Below are positions 9,631 through 17,686 of a DNA stretch of 43,717 nucleotides, in pieces (position 1 is the first letter of the stretch; the number at the start of each line of letters is the position of its first letter). The stretch spans positions 1 through 43,717 of the forward strand of contig SMYC01000079.1 in the NCBI GenBank assembly GCA_004356105.1. Direction: 5' to 3'. The position numbers were made by a program, and so were the translations under genes. Source of the stretch: Acidobacteriota bacterium (lineage in GTDB: Bacteria; Acidobacteriota; Vicinamibacteria; Marinacidobacterales; SMYC01). Below the pieces are notes generated by a model. That model did not search any database and was not told the DNA's origin. It saw nothing but the letters and a program-made list of their open reading frames with translations.

Positions 9631-9999
9631 CTACTCTTCGAGCTGCTTTTGTATCGCGTCGAGATAGTCGTCGAGCTCTTCGACGCTCGCGAACACGCTG
9701 CGCAAGTCGACAGCTTTCACGATATCGAAGACTTTCTTCACACCCGGCTGAAGATAGCCGAAAAGCGTCTTGCCGCCGCGGCCGACCATCGTTTTTTGGG
9801 CTTTGAGCACGGAGAGGATGCCGGCGCTCGAAATATATTCGAGCTTGGCGAGGTCCATCACGAGCACTTTGACGGAGGACTCGAGAGCTTTTTCGAGCTC
9901 CTCGTCGAAGATCGCGGTCGTGTCGTTGTCCAGACGTCCTTCGAGTCGCAAGGTCGTGCTGAAAGGGAGGCTCGGTTCGACTTCGATATTTAGTGACAT
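9631..9999 (-). CDS. STAS-domain anti-sigma factor antagonist
   Basis: This 122-aa STAS protein of the SpoIIAA/RsbV type holds the phosphorylatable serine in YISSAGILSVLKA (about residue 58). In its unphosphorylated form it binds the RsbW-like kinase and frees the kinase's target. The ATG at 9999 was preferred over an upstream GTG at 10026 because GAGGC precedes it. It is the last gene of a three-gene minus-strand set with the PP2C phosphatase and the anti-sigma kinase, whose coding end it nearly touches. It also appears to have its own promoter (see 10012-10040). No sigma-B-like gene is adjacent, so the output may lie elsewhere. Confidence 0.85.
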   Translation of the reverse strand: MSLNIEVEPSLPFSTTLRLEGRLDNDTTAIFDEELEKALESSVKVLVMDLAKLEYISSAGILSVLKAQKTMVGRGGKTLFGYLQPGVKKVFDIVKAVDLRSVFASVEELDDYLDAIQKQLEE

Positions 10000-10011
10000 A
10001 GAGATTGCCTC

Positions 10012-10040
10012 ATTATAGGGACTCACCGTCTTTTTGTCAG
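10012..10040 (-). promoter_or_regulatory. Candidate sigma-70 promoter for the STAS gene, inside the upstream gene's 3' end
   Basis: Reading the minus strand, CTGACA (10040-10035), a 17-base spacer and TATAAT (10017-10012) lie directly before the STAS start, with 12 bases between TATAAT and the ATG at 9999. The match to consensus is 11 of 12. Transcription from here would give a very short or absent leader, so the GAGGC site would serve only read-through mRNA from the upstream genes. Seen directly; activity is inference. Confidence 0.5.
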
Positions 10041-10418
10041 GCGCAAGACATTTTGGTCCTCTTCGCGCGAGTAGGACACCGCGTCGCTCAAGGACTGAAT
10101 GAGGTGGATGCCGAGCCCGCCGAGAGGACGATCGGCGAGACTTGCTTCGAGATCGGGACTCTCCGTGCTCGCGGGATCGAAAGGCTTCCCGTTGTCGCGC
10201 AGCACGACGACGATCTCTTCACGCGTCACCTGGACTTCGAGGGCCATCGATGCGGCGCCAGCATATTTGACCACGTTCGTGATCGCTTCCTCGCCTAGGA
10301 GGCGGACCTCTAGAACGTGCTCGGTCGACACCCCGTCCTCGATGAGGCATGACTCGAGCTCGTCGAGAGCGGGGCCGATGGCGTCCGGCTCGCTCGCCAG
10401 GGAAATCTTGTGACGCAA
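10023..10418 (-). CDS. RsbW/SpoIIAB-like anti-sigma serine kinase
   Basis: This 131-aa GHKL ATPase has an N-box (EEAITNVVKYA), a G1 box (DNGKPFDP) and a G2 box (GGLGIHLIQ). These proteins phosphorylate a STAS antagonist and hold a sigma factor or other partner when ATP-bound. The start is TTG, placed one base after the TGA of the phosphatase gene with AAAGG just upstream, so translation is probably coupled. The next gene downstream is the STAS protein, giving the order phosphatase, kinase, antagonist. Length and motifs are normal for the family. Confidence 0.85.
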   Translation of the reverse strand: MRHKISLASEPDAIGPALDELESCLIEDGVSTEHVLEVRLLGEEAITNVVKYAGAASMALEVQVTREEIVVVLRDNGKPFDPASTESPDLEASLADRPLGGLGIHLIQSLSDAVSYSREEDQNVLRLTKRR

Positions 10419-10419
10419 T

Positions 10420-12342
10420 TCAACCTTTATAACGCAGCGTCATGATAGTGATGTCGTCCGACTGCTCGGCGTCGCCCGCGAACGCGCGCACCGCCGCGAG
10501 CACATCCGCCGTCGTTTGGGCTGCGGATGCTTTGGACTTGCCCGTGACGACGTCGAGCAAGCGCTCTTCGGTGAAAAACTCGCCATCGATGTTGCGCGCT
10601 TCGGAAACACCGTCCGTGGAGATAACGATAGCGTCCCCCGGCAGAAGGGTGAGCTTGTTATTCGGGCAAACGGCGCCGTCGAGAAGGCCGACGAGCGGGC
10701 CGCCCTCGATCTCGAGAAAACGCGGCTTACTTCCGTCTCCAGGGATTAGTGCCGGCGGATCGTGGCCCCCGGCGGCGCATAATAGCTTGCCCGTCTTTGG
10801 GTCGAGGACACCGGCGAAAACCGTGACGAACATTCCGGCATCGTTCTCGGCTTGAAGACTCTGATTCACGCGACCGAGCGCTTCGCCGACCGAGTCCGCG
10901 CTGCGCGCAATCGTCTCGAAAAGCGTTTGGGTACGCGCCATGAAGAGGGCGGCCGGGACACCTTTTCCGGACACGTCGCCCACGAGGAAGGCCACTCGTC
11001 CGTCCTTCATCATGAAGTGATAAAAGAGATCGCCTCCGACGTGGCGCGCCGGCACGAGGGTCGCGGCGAGCTCGAACCGCGCGTCGTCGCCACCTAGGCC
11101 GCCTTTCGGAAGCATGTCGAACTGGATCTTGCGCGCGATCTCGAGCTGGCTTTCGAGCTTCTGTTTCGCCGCGGTCGTTTCTTTGAGCTCGCGGATATGG
11201 GTCTTGAGCGAGTCGCGCATCTCGCGAAACGCTTGGGTGAGTGCGCCCACCTCGTCTTCAGAGCGCGGCGTTGGAAGCTCGGCGTCGAGATCGCCGGTGG
11301 CGAGCTGACCTGCGCCCGCCGCGAGCTCTTTGATCGGCTGCGTGAGGCGGCGAGACAGCGTGACGACCACGCCAACGAGGAGGACGAGCCCAAAAATCAA
11401 GAGCGTCAGCTGCGTGAGAAAGATGGCCCGCACGTCCGCGAGGAGCTCGTCCTCGGGATAGACGATCGCGAGCGACCAGCCGGCGTGCCCGATGGGAGCG
11501 TAGGTGAGCCGGGTGCGTTTGCCGAGATAGCGATCCGTGAAGGGGAGAAAGCCGGACTCTCCCCGCATCATGCTCGTCACGATCTCCTCGACTTCGGGCG
11601 GCCGGTCGGGAATCTCCATGTCGAGCGCGGATTCGGTCCGCTCCATTAGAGACGCGTCGGGGTGGGAGATGATGGCGCCCTCTTTGGAAAGGATGATGCC
11701 GTAGCCGGTCTCACCGACGGTGATGTCACGTACTTGATCGTTCAGCCACTGGAGCGACACGTCGGCGGTCGCCACGCCGAGGAGCTTGCGCTCAGCGTTC
11801 ACAGCGTTAAAAAACGGTACGGAGAAGGTCACCATCCAGGCCTCGCCACCGCCTTCGTCGACATAAGGCTCCGACCACTGGGCTTGACCCGAAGCGGCCG
11901 GTACGGCATACCAATCCTTCTCCCAGTAACGGTAGTCGTCGGCCGCGAGGTCGGCCGTCCGGACCTGGCCGTCGGGAGCGACATAATAATAAAGAGAGAA
12001 GGGCTCAGGTGATGGGACAAAAGCCGCCGCCGAGCCGTAGATGCGCTCGTCACCCTGAACGAAGGCTTGAAGCGTAGCGCGCAGCTCCTCCTCTGTCGGA
12101 TCCAGCAACTCGATGACCGCGGCAAGAAACTGGGTATTCTCCTCGACCGATCGCAACACCTTCTGAATCTCTCCGATTTCCGCGCGGGTGACGCTTTCGG
12201 CCTCTCGCTGGGCGGTCTCGAGCATCATCCGCCGGGAGAGCAAATTGGAATAGAACGTCGTGGCAATATAGACGATGCCTACGGTCCCGAGAATCCAAAA
12301 AACCATCCGCCAAGTCAAGCTCTTGAGGCCGAAATCGCTCAT
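10420..12342 (-). CDS. Cache-HAMP-SpoIIE/PP2C sensor phosphatase (RsbU-like)
   Basis: This 640-aa membrane sensor has TM1 at about 12-32, an extracytoplasmic dCache-type domain (about 40-290), TM2 (about 302-324) and a HAMP linker (RRLTQPIKELAAGAGQLATG). A short coiled coil ends in ARKIQFDMLP, and a SpoIIE-type PP2C phosphatase domain carries the metal-binding motifs GGDLFYHF, VGDVSGKGVPAALFMA and DDITIMTLR. It should dephosphorylate the STAS protein encoded two genes downstream in response to an external ligand or stress. All catalytic aspartates expected from the family are visible. No strong Shine-Dalgarno precedes the ATG, but TATAAT lies eight bases upstream. Confidence 0.9.
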   Translation of the reverse strand: MSDFGLKSLTWRMVFWILGTVGIVYIATTFYSNLLSRRMMLETAQREAESVTRAEIGEIQKVLRSVEENTQFLAAVIELLDPTEEELRATLQAFVQGDERIYGSAAAFVPSPEPFSLYYYVAPDGQVRTADLAADDYRYWEKDWYAVPAASGQAQWSEPYVDEGGGEAWMVTFSVPFFNAVNAERKLLGVATADVSLQWLNDQVRDITVGETGYGIILSKEGAIISHPDASLMERTESALDMEIPDRPPEVEEIVTSMMRGESGFLPFTDRYLGKRTRLTYAPIGHAGWSLAIVYPEDELLADVRAIFLTQLTLLIFGLVLLVGVVVTLSRRLTQPIKELAAGAGQLATGDLDAELPTPRSEDEVGALTQAFREMRDSLKTHIRELKETTAAKQKLESQLEIARKIQFDMLPKGGLGGDDARFELAATLVPARHVGGDLFYHFMMKDGRVAFLVGDVSGKGVPAALFMARTQTLFETIARSADSVGEALGRVNQSLQAENDAGMFVTVFAGVLDPKTGKLLCAAGGHDPPALIPGDGSKPRFLEIEGGPLVGLLDGAVCPNNKLTLLPGDAIVISTDGVSEARNIDGEFFTEERLLDVVTGKSKASAAQTTADVLAAVRAFAGDAEQSDDITIMTLRYKG

Positions 12343-12350
12343 GGAGAGGC

Positions 12351-12356
12351 ATTATA
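12351..12356 (-). promoter_or_regulatory. Candidate -10 element (TATAAT) of a leaderless phosphatase transcript
   Basis: On the minus strand a perfect TATAAT is followed by eight bases and then the ATG at 12342. No recognisable -35 hexamer lies at the right distance, and no ribosome binding site is visible, a combination found in leaderless transcripts. In GC-rich DNA a perfect TATAAT at this position is suggestive but not proof. Confidence 0.35.
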
Positions 12357-12405
12357 GCGGCGGAGCCGCGAGCGCGATATATTGGACAAAGCCTAGGAGG
12401 TTTGA

Positions 12406-12948
12406 ATGAAGTCGAGAATGTTCGTGTGTGCGGCCCTTACTATCCTCGCCGCTATCGGCATCGCTTCCGCGGACGAGGTCTTCACCGCGAAGATGGTGAG
12501 GACCAAAGGGTTGTCGAAGCAGAGCGTTCACCTGGACCTCCGGATCACGGAATACGCGACCCAAGAAGACGCGGACGCACTTCAGAAGATACTGGCCGAA
12601 GAAGGTCAGGAAGCGATGCAAAAAGCGTTGCGCGCTGGCGATCGGGGCGTTGCCCAAGTGACGGGCGGGCGACCGCTGAAGGTGAATTGGGTTCGTGTCT
12701 TTCCGGGTCAGAACGGCAGCACCGTCATCATCGTGACGGAGCAACCTCTCTACTTTCCCGGCGAGGAGCCGGCAACGGGGCCTTCTGGGGCGCTCGGTTT
12801 CATCACGCTGGAGATGAACGATCGCGGCCATGGGCGCGGGCGACTGGCCGAAGTGACGGCGATCCACGTGACGGAGGACAACGTGCTCGAGATCGAGGCG
12901 TCGCGCCCCACGACAATCGAAATGGAAGACGTTCGGCGTGTGCAGTAA
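12406..12948 (+). CDS. Hypothetical secreted protein
   Basis: This 180-aa protein of unrecognised family has a strong AGGAGG site ahead of its ATG. Residues 1-22 form a signal peptide (cleavage near IASA-DEV). The mature part mixes strands and one amphipathic helix (DADALQKILAEEGQEAMQKAL) and has no cysteines or obvious catalytic motif. It is divergent from the phosphatase operon, sharing a 63-bp intergenic region, so joint control is possible. Codon use resembles the neighbours. No function can be assigned. Confidence 0.75.
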   Translation: MKSRMFVCAALTILAAIGIASADEVFTAKMVRTKGLSKQSVHLDLRITEYATQEDADALQKILAEEGQEAMQKALRAGDRGVAQVTGGRPLKVNWVRVFPGQNGSTVIIVTEQPLYFPGEEPATGPSGALGFITLEMNDRGHGRGRLAEVTAIHVTEDNVLEIEASRPTTIEMEDVRRVQ

Positions 12949-12987
12949 GTCGGAGGCAGACTGAAAGCTCGCCTGCCCAGGTAGGAG

Positions 12988-13188
12988 CTAGTGGTACTCG
13001 TTGGAGGCTTGAACCTTCCCTCTGACTTGGCTTGGAACGGAAGTCTTTGCGAGGCGCCGCCCGCGCTTGACGGCGGCGGTCTTCAGTCGGTGAGAGCTCG
13101 CTGGCTTGTTCTGTCCTTGCAATTGTACGTCCCATTTGCCATTGCGGTTCACTTTCACGCAACCAACCGTGCGTTTCTTAGCTGCCAT
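12988..13188 (-). CDS. Small DUF2188-like basic protein
   Basis: This 66-aa, lysine/arginine-rich protein has the layout VNRNGKWDVQ, a repeat-associated helix with ARRLA-like spacing (KTAAVKRGRRLAKT) and a closing strand, as in DUF2188 proteins. That family is small and of unknown function. GAGGTGGAAC precedes the ATG, a good ribosome binding site. It is convergent with the hypothetical secreted gene 40 bp away and is followed upstream by a gene-poor tract. The family call is tentative because similarity is limited to the general pattern. Confidence 0.5.
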   Translation of the reverse strand: MAAKKRTVGCVKVNRNGKWDVQLQGQNKPASSHRLKTAAVKRGRRLAKTSVPSQVRGKVQASNEYH

Positions 13189-13659
13189 GTTCCACCTCTC
13201 TGGTTGAAGAGAATCACCTAACGGCTTCTCATGGTCGTGGAGCTGCCCGAGAGTTGGTCAAGAGATAGGTCTGGACGACGCGTGCGCTAGAGCCTTTCTC
13301 GTGGCCCTCCAGCAAGAAGAGTCTCCGCGCGCGCGGCGTTCAGTTCCAGAACTCGAGGACGACCACCAGTGCACCGACGAGCGCGAAAAAAAATGATCCC
13401 GAGTGCTTTTTCCATGAGCTTGGCCGCCCGGCACAGCCGCGCGCCTTTTTTCGTCCTGAAGTGGTGTCCTTCACCTCGCTGTGCCCAAGTCTGCGTTATC
13501 CTACAAATGCCGATATGGGGCCGAGAAGAGTGGCATGATGCGAACGATACCCTTAGGGGGCGCTGAACAATAGAATGGACATTGAGACGAATACGATCCG
13601 CTTGTAGCCGCGAATATGGCACAGTAGCCTGCCCGACGACGGGAGATTTGTCCAGCTTA
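13189..13659 (+). other. Gene-poor tract
   Basis: No open frame here has convincing family features. The only item that caught attention is a short minus-strand frame encoding a hydrophobic tail (listed separately). The tract lies between the DUF2188-like gene and a cluster of gene relics, and probably consists of decayed sequence. Confidence 0.5.
13340..13474 (-). CDS. Possible 44-aa single-pass membrane peptide
   Basis: A GTG-initiated frame encodes a basic N-terminal half and then a clear hydrophobic segment (FFFALVGALVVVLEFW) ending at TGA. An alternative reading places the start at the ATG at 13415, one frame over, which would need a slip in a run of eight T (minus strand) to reach the same hydrophobic segment. 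No good ribosome binding site is seen for either. It may be a real small protein, the tail of a decayed membrane gene, or chance. Confidence 0.2.
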   Translation of the reverse strand: MKDTTSGRKKARGCAGRPSSWKKHSGSFFFALVGALVVVLEFWN

Positions 13660-13922
13660 TTTTTCCGCGCCCCCTTAAGCATGCTCTCGGGAAGCTCCCT
13701 CTTCCGGAAAGACCTGACACCTATGTTCCCAAGCTACGGCGGCTTCACGCCGTCGAGCCTCTACCGCTCGATGAAGAGGCCACTCTTCATCGAACCACTC
13801 TGCCCCCGCTCCACAAGGACCCCTTCGACCGCATGCTCGTCTGCCAAGCCATCGTGGCGGGATTGGTACTCCTGACGCCGGACGGGTTGGTAACACAATA
13901 CCCGACACGCTCGGTCTGGTGA
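13660..13922 (+). pseudogene. C-terminal half of a VapC-type PIN toxin (5' truncated)
   Basis: Read in the frame ending at the TGA at 13920, this stretch gives KHALGKLPLPE, then VPKLRRLHAVEPLPLDEEA and LPPLHKDPFDRMLVCQA, finishing LVLLTPDGLVTQYPTRSVW. This is the characteristic C-terminal half of chromosomal VapC PIN-domain RNases, including the catalytic aspartate of KDPFDRML. The N-terminal half, with the first catalytic Asp and the Glu, is missing: the sequence before about 13660 does not continue the family. No partner antitoxin is present. It is inactive as it stands. Confidence 0.75.
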
Positions 13923-13975
13923 GGTGTGTGGCTCAGTGAAAAATACGGCCGCGACCAAAAACCAGAAAAACGCGC

Positions 13976-14185
13976 TCACTTCTGCCGACGATTCTCGAGA
14001 GAGCGCAGCCGGCGGCTGGCCGAGCGATGAGAGCCATTCAAGTCCTCCATGCTCCGCACGCGGAGGTAGCGCTTTCTGGCTTCGTCGTATCTCCCCAAGC
14101 CTTCCAGTATCTCTCCGGCTCTGAGGTTCGAGTACGCACGATCCCGCATCGGCGTGTCGCCGTCGTCGGCCGCGGATTCGAACTA
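13976..14185 (-). pseudogene. C-terminal TPR relic
   Basis: On the minus strand the frame ending at 13976 reads RAYSNLRAGEILEGLGRYDE, then ARKRYLRVRSMED and a basic tail (SASRRLRSLENRRQK). The LGRYDEA pattern is typical of the last tetratricopeptide repeat of acidobacterial TPR proteins and kinases. A TAG stop lies only a few codons upstream of the recognisable part and no start is plausible, so only the 3' end of the gene survives. Confidence 0.6.
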
Positions 14186-14285
14186 GTGCGTCGACATCCG
14201 ACCCATCTGCGACGCTCGACTTCGTGCTCGAGGTTGTGAGGCCGCACCAGCGTTTTGTTTCCGTGTACTCGGCCCCGGCTATTGA

Positions 14286-14643
14286 CCAAAGGGACGTGTC
14301 TTTGGCCGATTCGCCTTACATCGAGATGTCCCGAAGGAACACAACTTGCTGGATCGAGCTCGCGAGCGGGTCGATTTACCAGACCTCAACCCCATTCCGC
14401 TTTTCAAGTGCGATCCCGCGGGTCGCATGCTGTTCATGAACGTTGCCGCCGAGCGGCTCCTGCTCAGCCTGCCTCACGAAAGAAGAAGTCACGCGGATAT
14501 TCCCCGCGGGCTTTATGGAGATGCTCCGAAAGGCAGTCAAAGATCATCAAGGCAGCATCGAGGTGCAGTCCGAACCCGGCCGGGGCACGACCTTTACGAT
14601 CACGCTACCGACGAAGCCAGGCGCGCCAGCGGGAAGACAATAG
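14286..14643 (+). pseudogene. Relic of a PAS-containing sensor histidine kinase with the middle deleted
   Basis: The first part reads LHRDVPKEHNLLDRARERV and then PIPLFKCDPAGRMLFMNVA, the end of one PAS unit and the start of another. From about 14490, in a different frame, the sequence is AVKDHQGSIEVQSEPGRGT and TFTITLP, the last strand and tail of a HATPase domain. The HisKA region, N box, G1 and most of the ATPase are absent, so several hundred residues are lost between the two pieces and there is also a frame change. No start is visible. It is not functional. Confidence 0.7.
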
Positions 14644-14723
14644 CGCCACATCATAGCGTCGGTGCGCGAGACGCTCTTTAACTTCGCGGCTATTGGGGCG
14701 GCGCGTCCAACGGAGCGTGCGTC

Positions 14724-15608
14724 GTGAACGCGCGCGCCGAGCTTCATGCGCTCGACGATCTTTGGTTCCAGATCTCGGGCACGATCTGCAATTTGACGTG
14801 CCATCACTGCTTCATCTCCTGCAGCCCGACGAACCGTTCTTTCGACTTGATTCCTCTCGAGGATGTTCTGCGCACGCTCGAAACGTCCCGCCGCCTCGGG
14901 GTGAAGGAGTATTACTTCACGGGCGGCGAGCCGTTCATCCACCCGGCCATGGTCGAGATTCTGGAGCATACGCTCGAGCTGGGACCGGCCACCGTATTGA
15001 CGAATGGAACGCTCTTGAAGCGCCTGGTCATCGCCCGGCTGGCGCGGGCGGAAACGGCGTCGATCTACTCACTCGAGCTCCGAGTCAGCATCGACGGGTA
15101 CTCACCCGAGACCAACGATGCAATTCGCGGTAAAGGGACCTTCGCGCGCGCGATGGCGGGCGTGCGGCTTCTTCTCGAGCACGGCTTTCTGCCCATCGTA
15201 ACCGTCGCCCAGACTTGGGAAGACGATCGCGCCGAGGAAGTGTTTCACGGCTTCGTGGAGCTTCTGCGGGGAGAGGGCTACGAGAGGCCGCGCATCAAGA
15301 TCATCCCGACGCTCCGGCTCGGCGCCGAAGTGGAGCGGAGCCGCGGCTACTACGCGTCCGAGCGGATCACCGAGGACATGCTCGAGGATTTCGATGAGTC
15401 GCAGCTCATTTGCACGCACTCGCGCATGGTGACGAATCGAGGCGTCTATGTCTGTCCGATCCTCATCGACAACCCTGCGGCCCGCATGGGTGATGATCTC
15501 GACGACGCGCTCGGCGCCTATCCTCTGGATCAAAGCGCCTGCTACACCTGCTATGTCGGGGGCGCGGTCTGTAGCAACGTGTGTGCGGGGGGTTTCCGTG
15601 TCTCCTGA
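14724..15608 (+). CDS. Radical SAM protein with SPASM-like C-terminus, in an ArsM-type operon
   Basis: This 294-aa protein has the cluster motif C22-x3-C26-x2-C29 (CNLTCHHC) and the SAM-binding GGEP (YYFTGGEPFIHP), so it should bind a 4Fe-4S cluster and cleave SAM. Additional cysteines sit near the C-terminus (LICTHSR, VYVCPIL, ACYTCYVGGAVCSNVCAG), a layout like SPASM domains with auxiliary clusters. The GTG start follows GGAG at a good distance. The stop overlaps the start of the metallophosphoesterase, and the third gene is an ArsM-like methyltransferase. Together these suggest synthesis or modification of an organoarsenical, but the substrate is unknown. Confidence 0.8.
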   Translation: MNARAELHALDDLWFQISGTICNLTCHHCFISCSPTNRSFDLIPLEDVLRTLETSRRLGVKEYYFTGGEPFIHPAMVEILEHTLELGPATVLTNGTLLKRLVIARLARAETASIYSLELRVSIDGYSPETNDAIRGKGTFARAMAGVRLLLEHGFLPIVTVAQTWEDDRAEEVFHGFVELLRGEGYERPRIKIIPTLRLGAEVERSRGYYASERITEDMLEDFDESQLICTHSRMVTNRGVYVCPILIDNPAARMGDDLDDALGAYPLDQSACYTCYVGGAVCSNVCAGGFRVS

Positions 15609-16392
15609 AAGGTTCGATCGGATCGCCGTCTTCGGCGGCGTTTACAGCAACCACGTCGCACTCGAAGCGGTGCTCGCGGATGCGCGCCGCCGTGACGTCG
15701 ACGCCGTATTCTGCCTCGGTGACCTCGGCGCCTTCGGGCCGAATCCGGACAAGATTTTTCCGCTTCTCGTCGAACCGGGCGTGCGCGTCATGCAAGGCAA
15801 CTATGATGACTCGATTAGCCGGGGACTTGCGGATTGCCAGTGCGGTTACACCGATCCGCGCGACAACTACTTTGCCAAGATCTCCTATGACTACACGTTC
15901 GATCACACCTCGGATCGATGGAAAGGCTTCCTGCGCTCGTTGCCGGAATCGATCCGCATCGAGCTCGGCGGCTACCGGGTGCTGATGAGTCACGGCTCGC
16001 CGCGGAAGATGAGCGAATTTCTTTGGGAGTCGACGGCCCCGACGCACTTTCTCGACAAAATGGTGGCGTCTTACGACGCCGATGTGGTGCTCGCCACACA
16101 TAGCGGCTTGCACTGGAAGCGGGAGCTTCCATCGGACCGACATTTCGTTAACGTGGGCGTCATCGGCCGGCCCGCCAATGACGGTTCTACCAATGTTTGG
16201 TACTCGCTGCTCGACGCCCGCCGCGGTTTCGACGTGACGTTCATTCCCGTCGATTACGACCACGAGAGCCTCGCGCTTGAGATGAAGCACGAGGGACTAC
16301 CCACGGAATTCATCGACACGATACGACATGGCTGGTGGACGACCTGTCTCGAGATCCTTCCGTCCAAAGAACGCAAGAAAGGACGATTTTGA
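15598..16392 (+). CDS. Calcineurin-like metallophosphoesterase of the arsenic-methylation cluster
   Basis: This 264-aa protein of the YfcE/MPE type shows CLGDLGAFGPNP, QGNYDDSI, LMSHGSPR and the C-terminal THSG and NVGVIGRP motifs, which correspond to the GD, GNHD and GHxH metal sites. The first motif is unusual: FGGVYSNHVAL replaces the common SDIHGN, so one metal ligand is altered. The GTG start overlaps the end of the radical SAM gene by 11 bases, and its TGA overlaps the ATG of the methyltransferase (TGATG). Such tight coupling implies a shared pathway. Phosphodiesterase or phosphatase activity on an arsenical or nucleotide intermediate is inference. Confidence 0.8.
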   Translation: MSPERFDRIAVFGGVYSNHVALEAVLADARRRDVDAVFCLGDLGAFGPNPDKIFPLLVEPGVRVMQGNYDDSISRGLADCQCGYTDPRDNYFAKISYDYTFDHTSDRWKGFLRSLPESIRIELGGYRVLMSHGSPRKMSEFLWESTAPTHFLDKMVASYDADVVLATHSGLHWKRELPSDRHFVNVGVIGRPANDGSTNVWYSLLDARRGFDVTFIPVDYDHESLALEMKHEGLPTEFIDTIRHGWWTTCLEILPSKERKKGRF

Positions 16393-17554
16393 TGGCGACG
16401 ACGGAAATGAATCCCGAGCAAGCCGTGCGCTCCCGATATGGGCCGGCGGCGGCGGAGAAAGAGAATGCGCTTTGCTGTCCGGTGGACTACGACCCGAAAT
16501 TTCTGGCCGTGATCCCTGACGAGATCCTGGAGCGCGATTATGGTTGCGGCGATCCGTCGCGCCACTTGAATCCGGGAGAGACCGTGCTCGACCTCGGTAG
16601 CGGCGGCGGGAAGATCTGCTACATCGCGTCCCAGGTCGTGGGCCCCGAGGGACGCGTCGTCGGTGTCGACATGAACGACGAGATGCTCGCGCTTGCGAGA
16701 GCGCATCGGCAGTCGATTGGCGACGCGCTCGGCTACCACAACGTCGAGCTCAAGAAAGGCAAGATTCAGGATCTGACGCTCGACTATGGCCGGCTCGAGG
16801 CCCGCCTGGCTGCGAGCCCAGTGACGACCGCGGCGGAGCTCGATGAGCTCGAAGCGTGGAAGGCGAAGGAGCGGCAGGAGAACCCGATGATTGCCACGGC
16901 TTCGATCGACGTCGTCGTGAGCAATTGCGTTCTCAACCTCGTCGACCCGAGAGCGAAGTCGGCGCTCTTTCACGAGATGCACCGCGTGCTCGAGAAAGGC
17001 GGCCGGGTCGTGATCTCGGACATCGTGAGCGACACTTGCCCGAGCATTTGCGGAACGATCCGGAGCTATGGAGCGGTTGCATTTCGGGCGCGTTCCGGGA
17101 AGACCTGTTCTTGAAAGCTTTCGAGGAAGCGGGCTTTTACGGGATCGAGATTCTCTCGCGCGACGAGACGCCGTGGCAGACGGTAGAGGGGATCGAGCTT
17201 CGCGCCATCACCGTCACCGCCTTCAAGGGGAAGGAAGGGCCTTGTCTCGAGCGCAAGCAAGCCGTGATCTACAAGGGACCGTGGCGGAGCGTCACCGACG
17301 ACGACGGACACACGCTGTTCCGAGGGGAGCGGATGTCGGTTTGCGACAAGACCTTTCACATCTACGCCTCGGCGCCCTATGCGGATGCGGTCGAGCGTGT
17401 AGAGCCTTATGAGACGATCCCGCTCGCAGAAGCGCGGCCCTTCGATTGCCGGAAGGATGCGACGCGTCATGCGCGCGAGACGAAAGGGCTCGACTACGAC
17501 GTGACTGAGATGACCTCCGAGCCGTATTGCGGCCCGGACGGGAACTGCTGTTGA
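16392..17554 (+). CDS. arsM: ArsM-like SAM-dependent methyltransferase, split by one frameshift
   Basis: Reading frame 16392 to about 17035 gives the Rossmann methyltransferase core with SAM motif VLDLGSGGGKICY, and GVDMNDEML. After a one-base deletion near 17036-17040 the protein continues as PEHLRNDPELWSGCISGAF to residue about 387. The three cysteines matching the As(III) site of ArsM are visible: ALCCP (about 28-29), SNCVLNL (179) and SGCISGA (about 229). The third lies after the frameshift. The C-terminal extension (about 240-387) ends in a Cys-containing CGPDGNCC. It is the third gene of a coupled operon. If the frameshift is real the protein is truncated and probably inactive; if it is a sequencing error the gene is complete. 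Confidence 0.8.
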
Positions 17555-17686
17555 GCCTTGAGTGTGTTCTTGTTGGGTCCGAGGGACGTGGGAAAAACGG
17601 AGATCGCCAAGGCCCTCAGCAAACACTCTTCGGCCTGGAATGAGCAAAGGCTTCCCGCAGCCGCCCGTGACTACCATGGCGAGGTT

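Noticed and set aside
13000..14720. Possible tRNA or small RNA in the gene-poor tract
   Set aside because: No cloverleaf-compatible stems, CCA end or terminator hairpin were found by eye.
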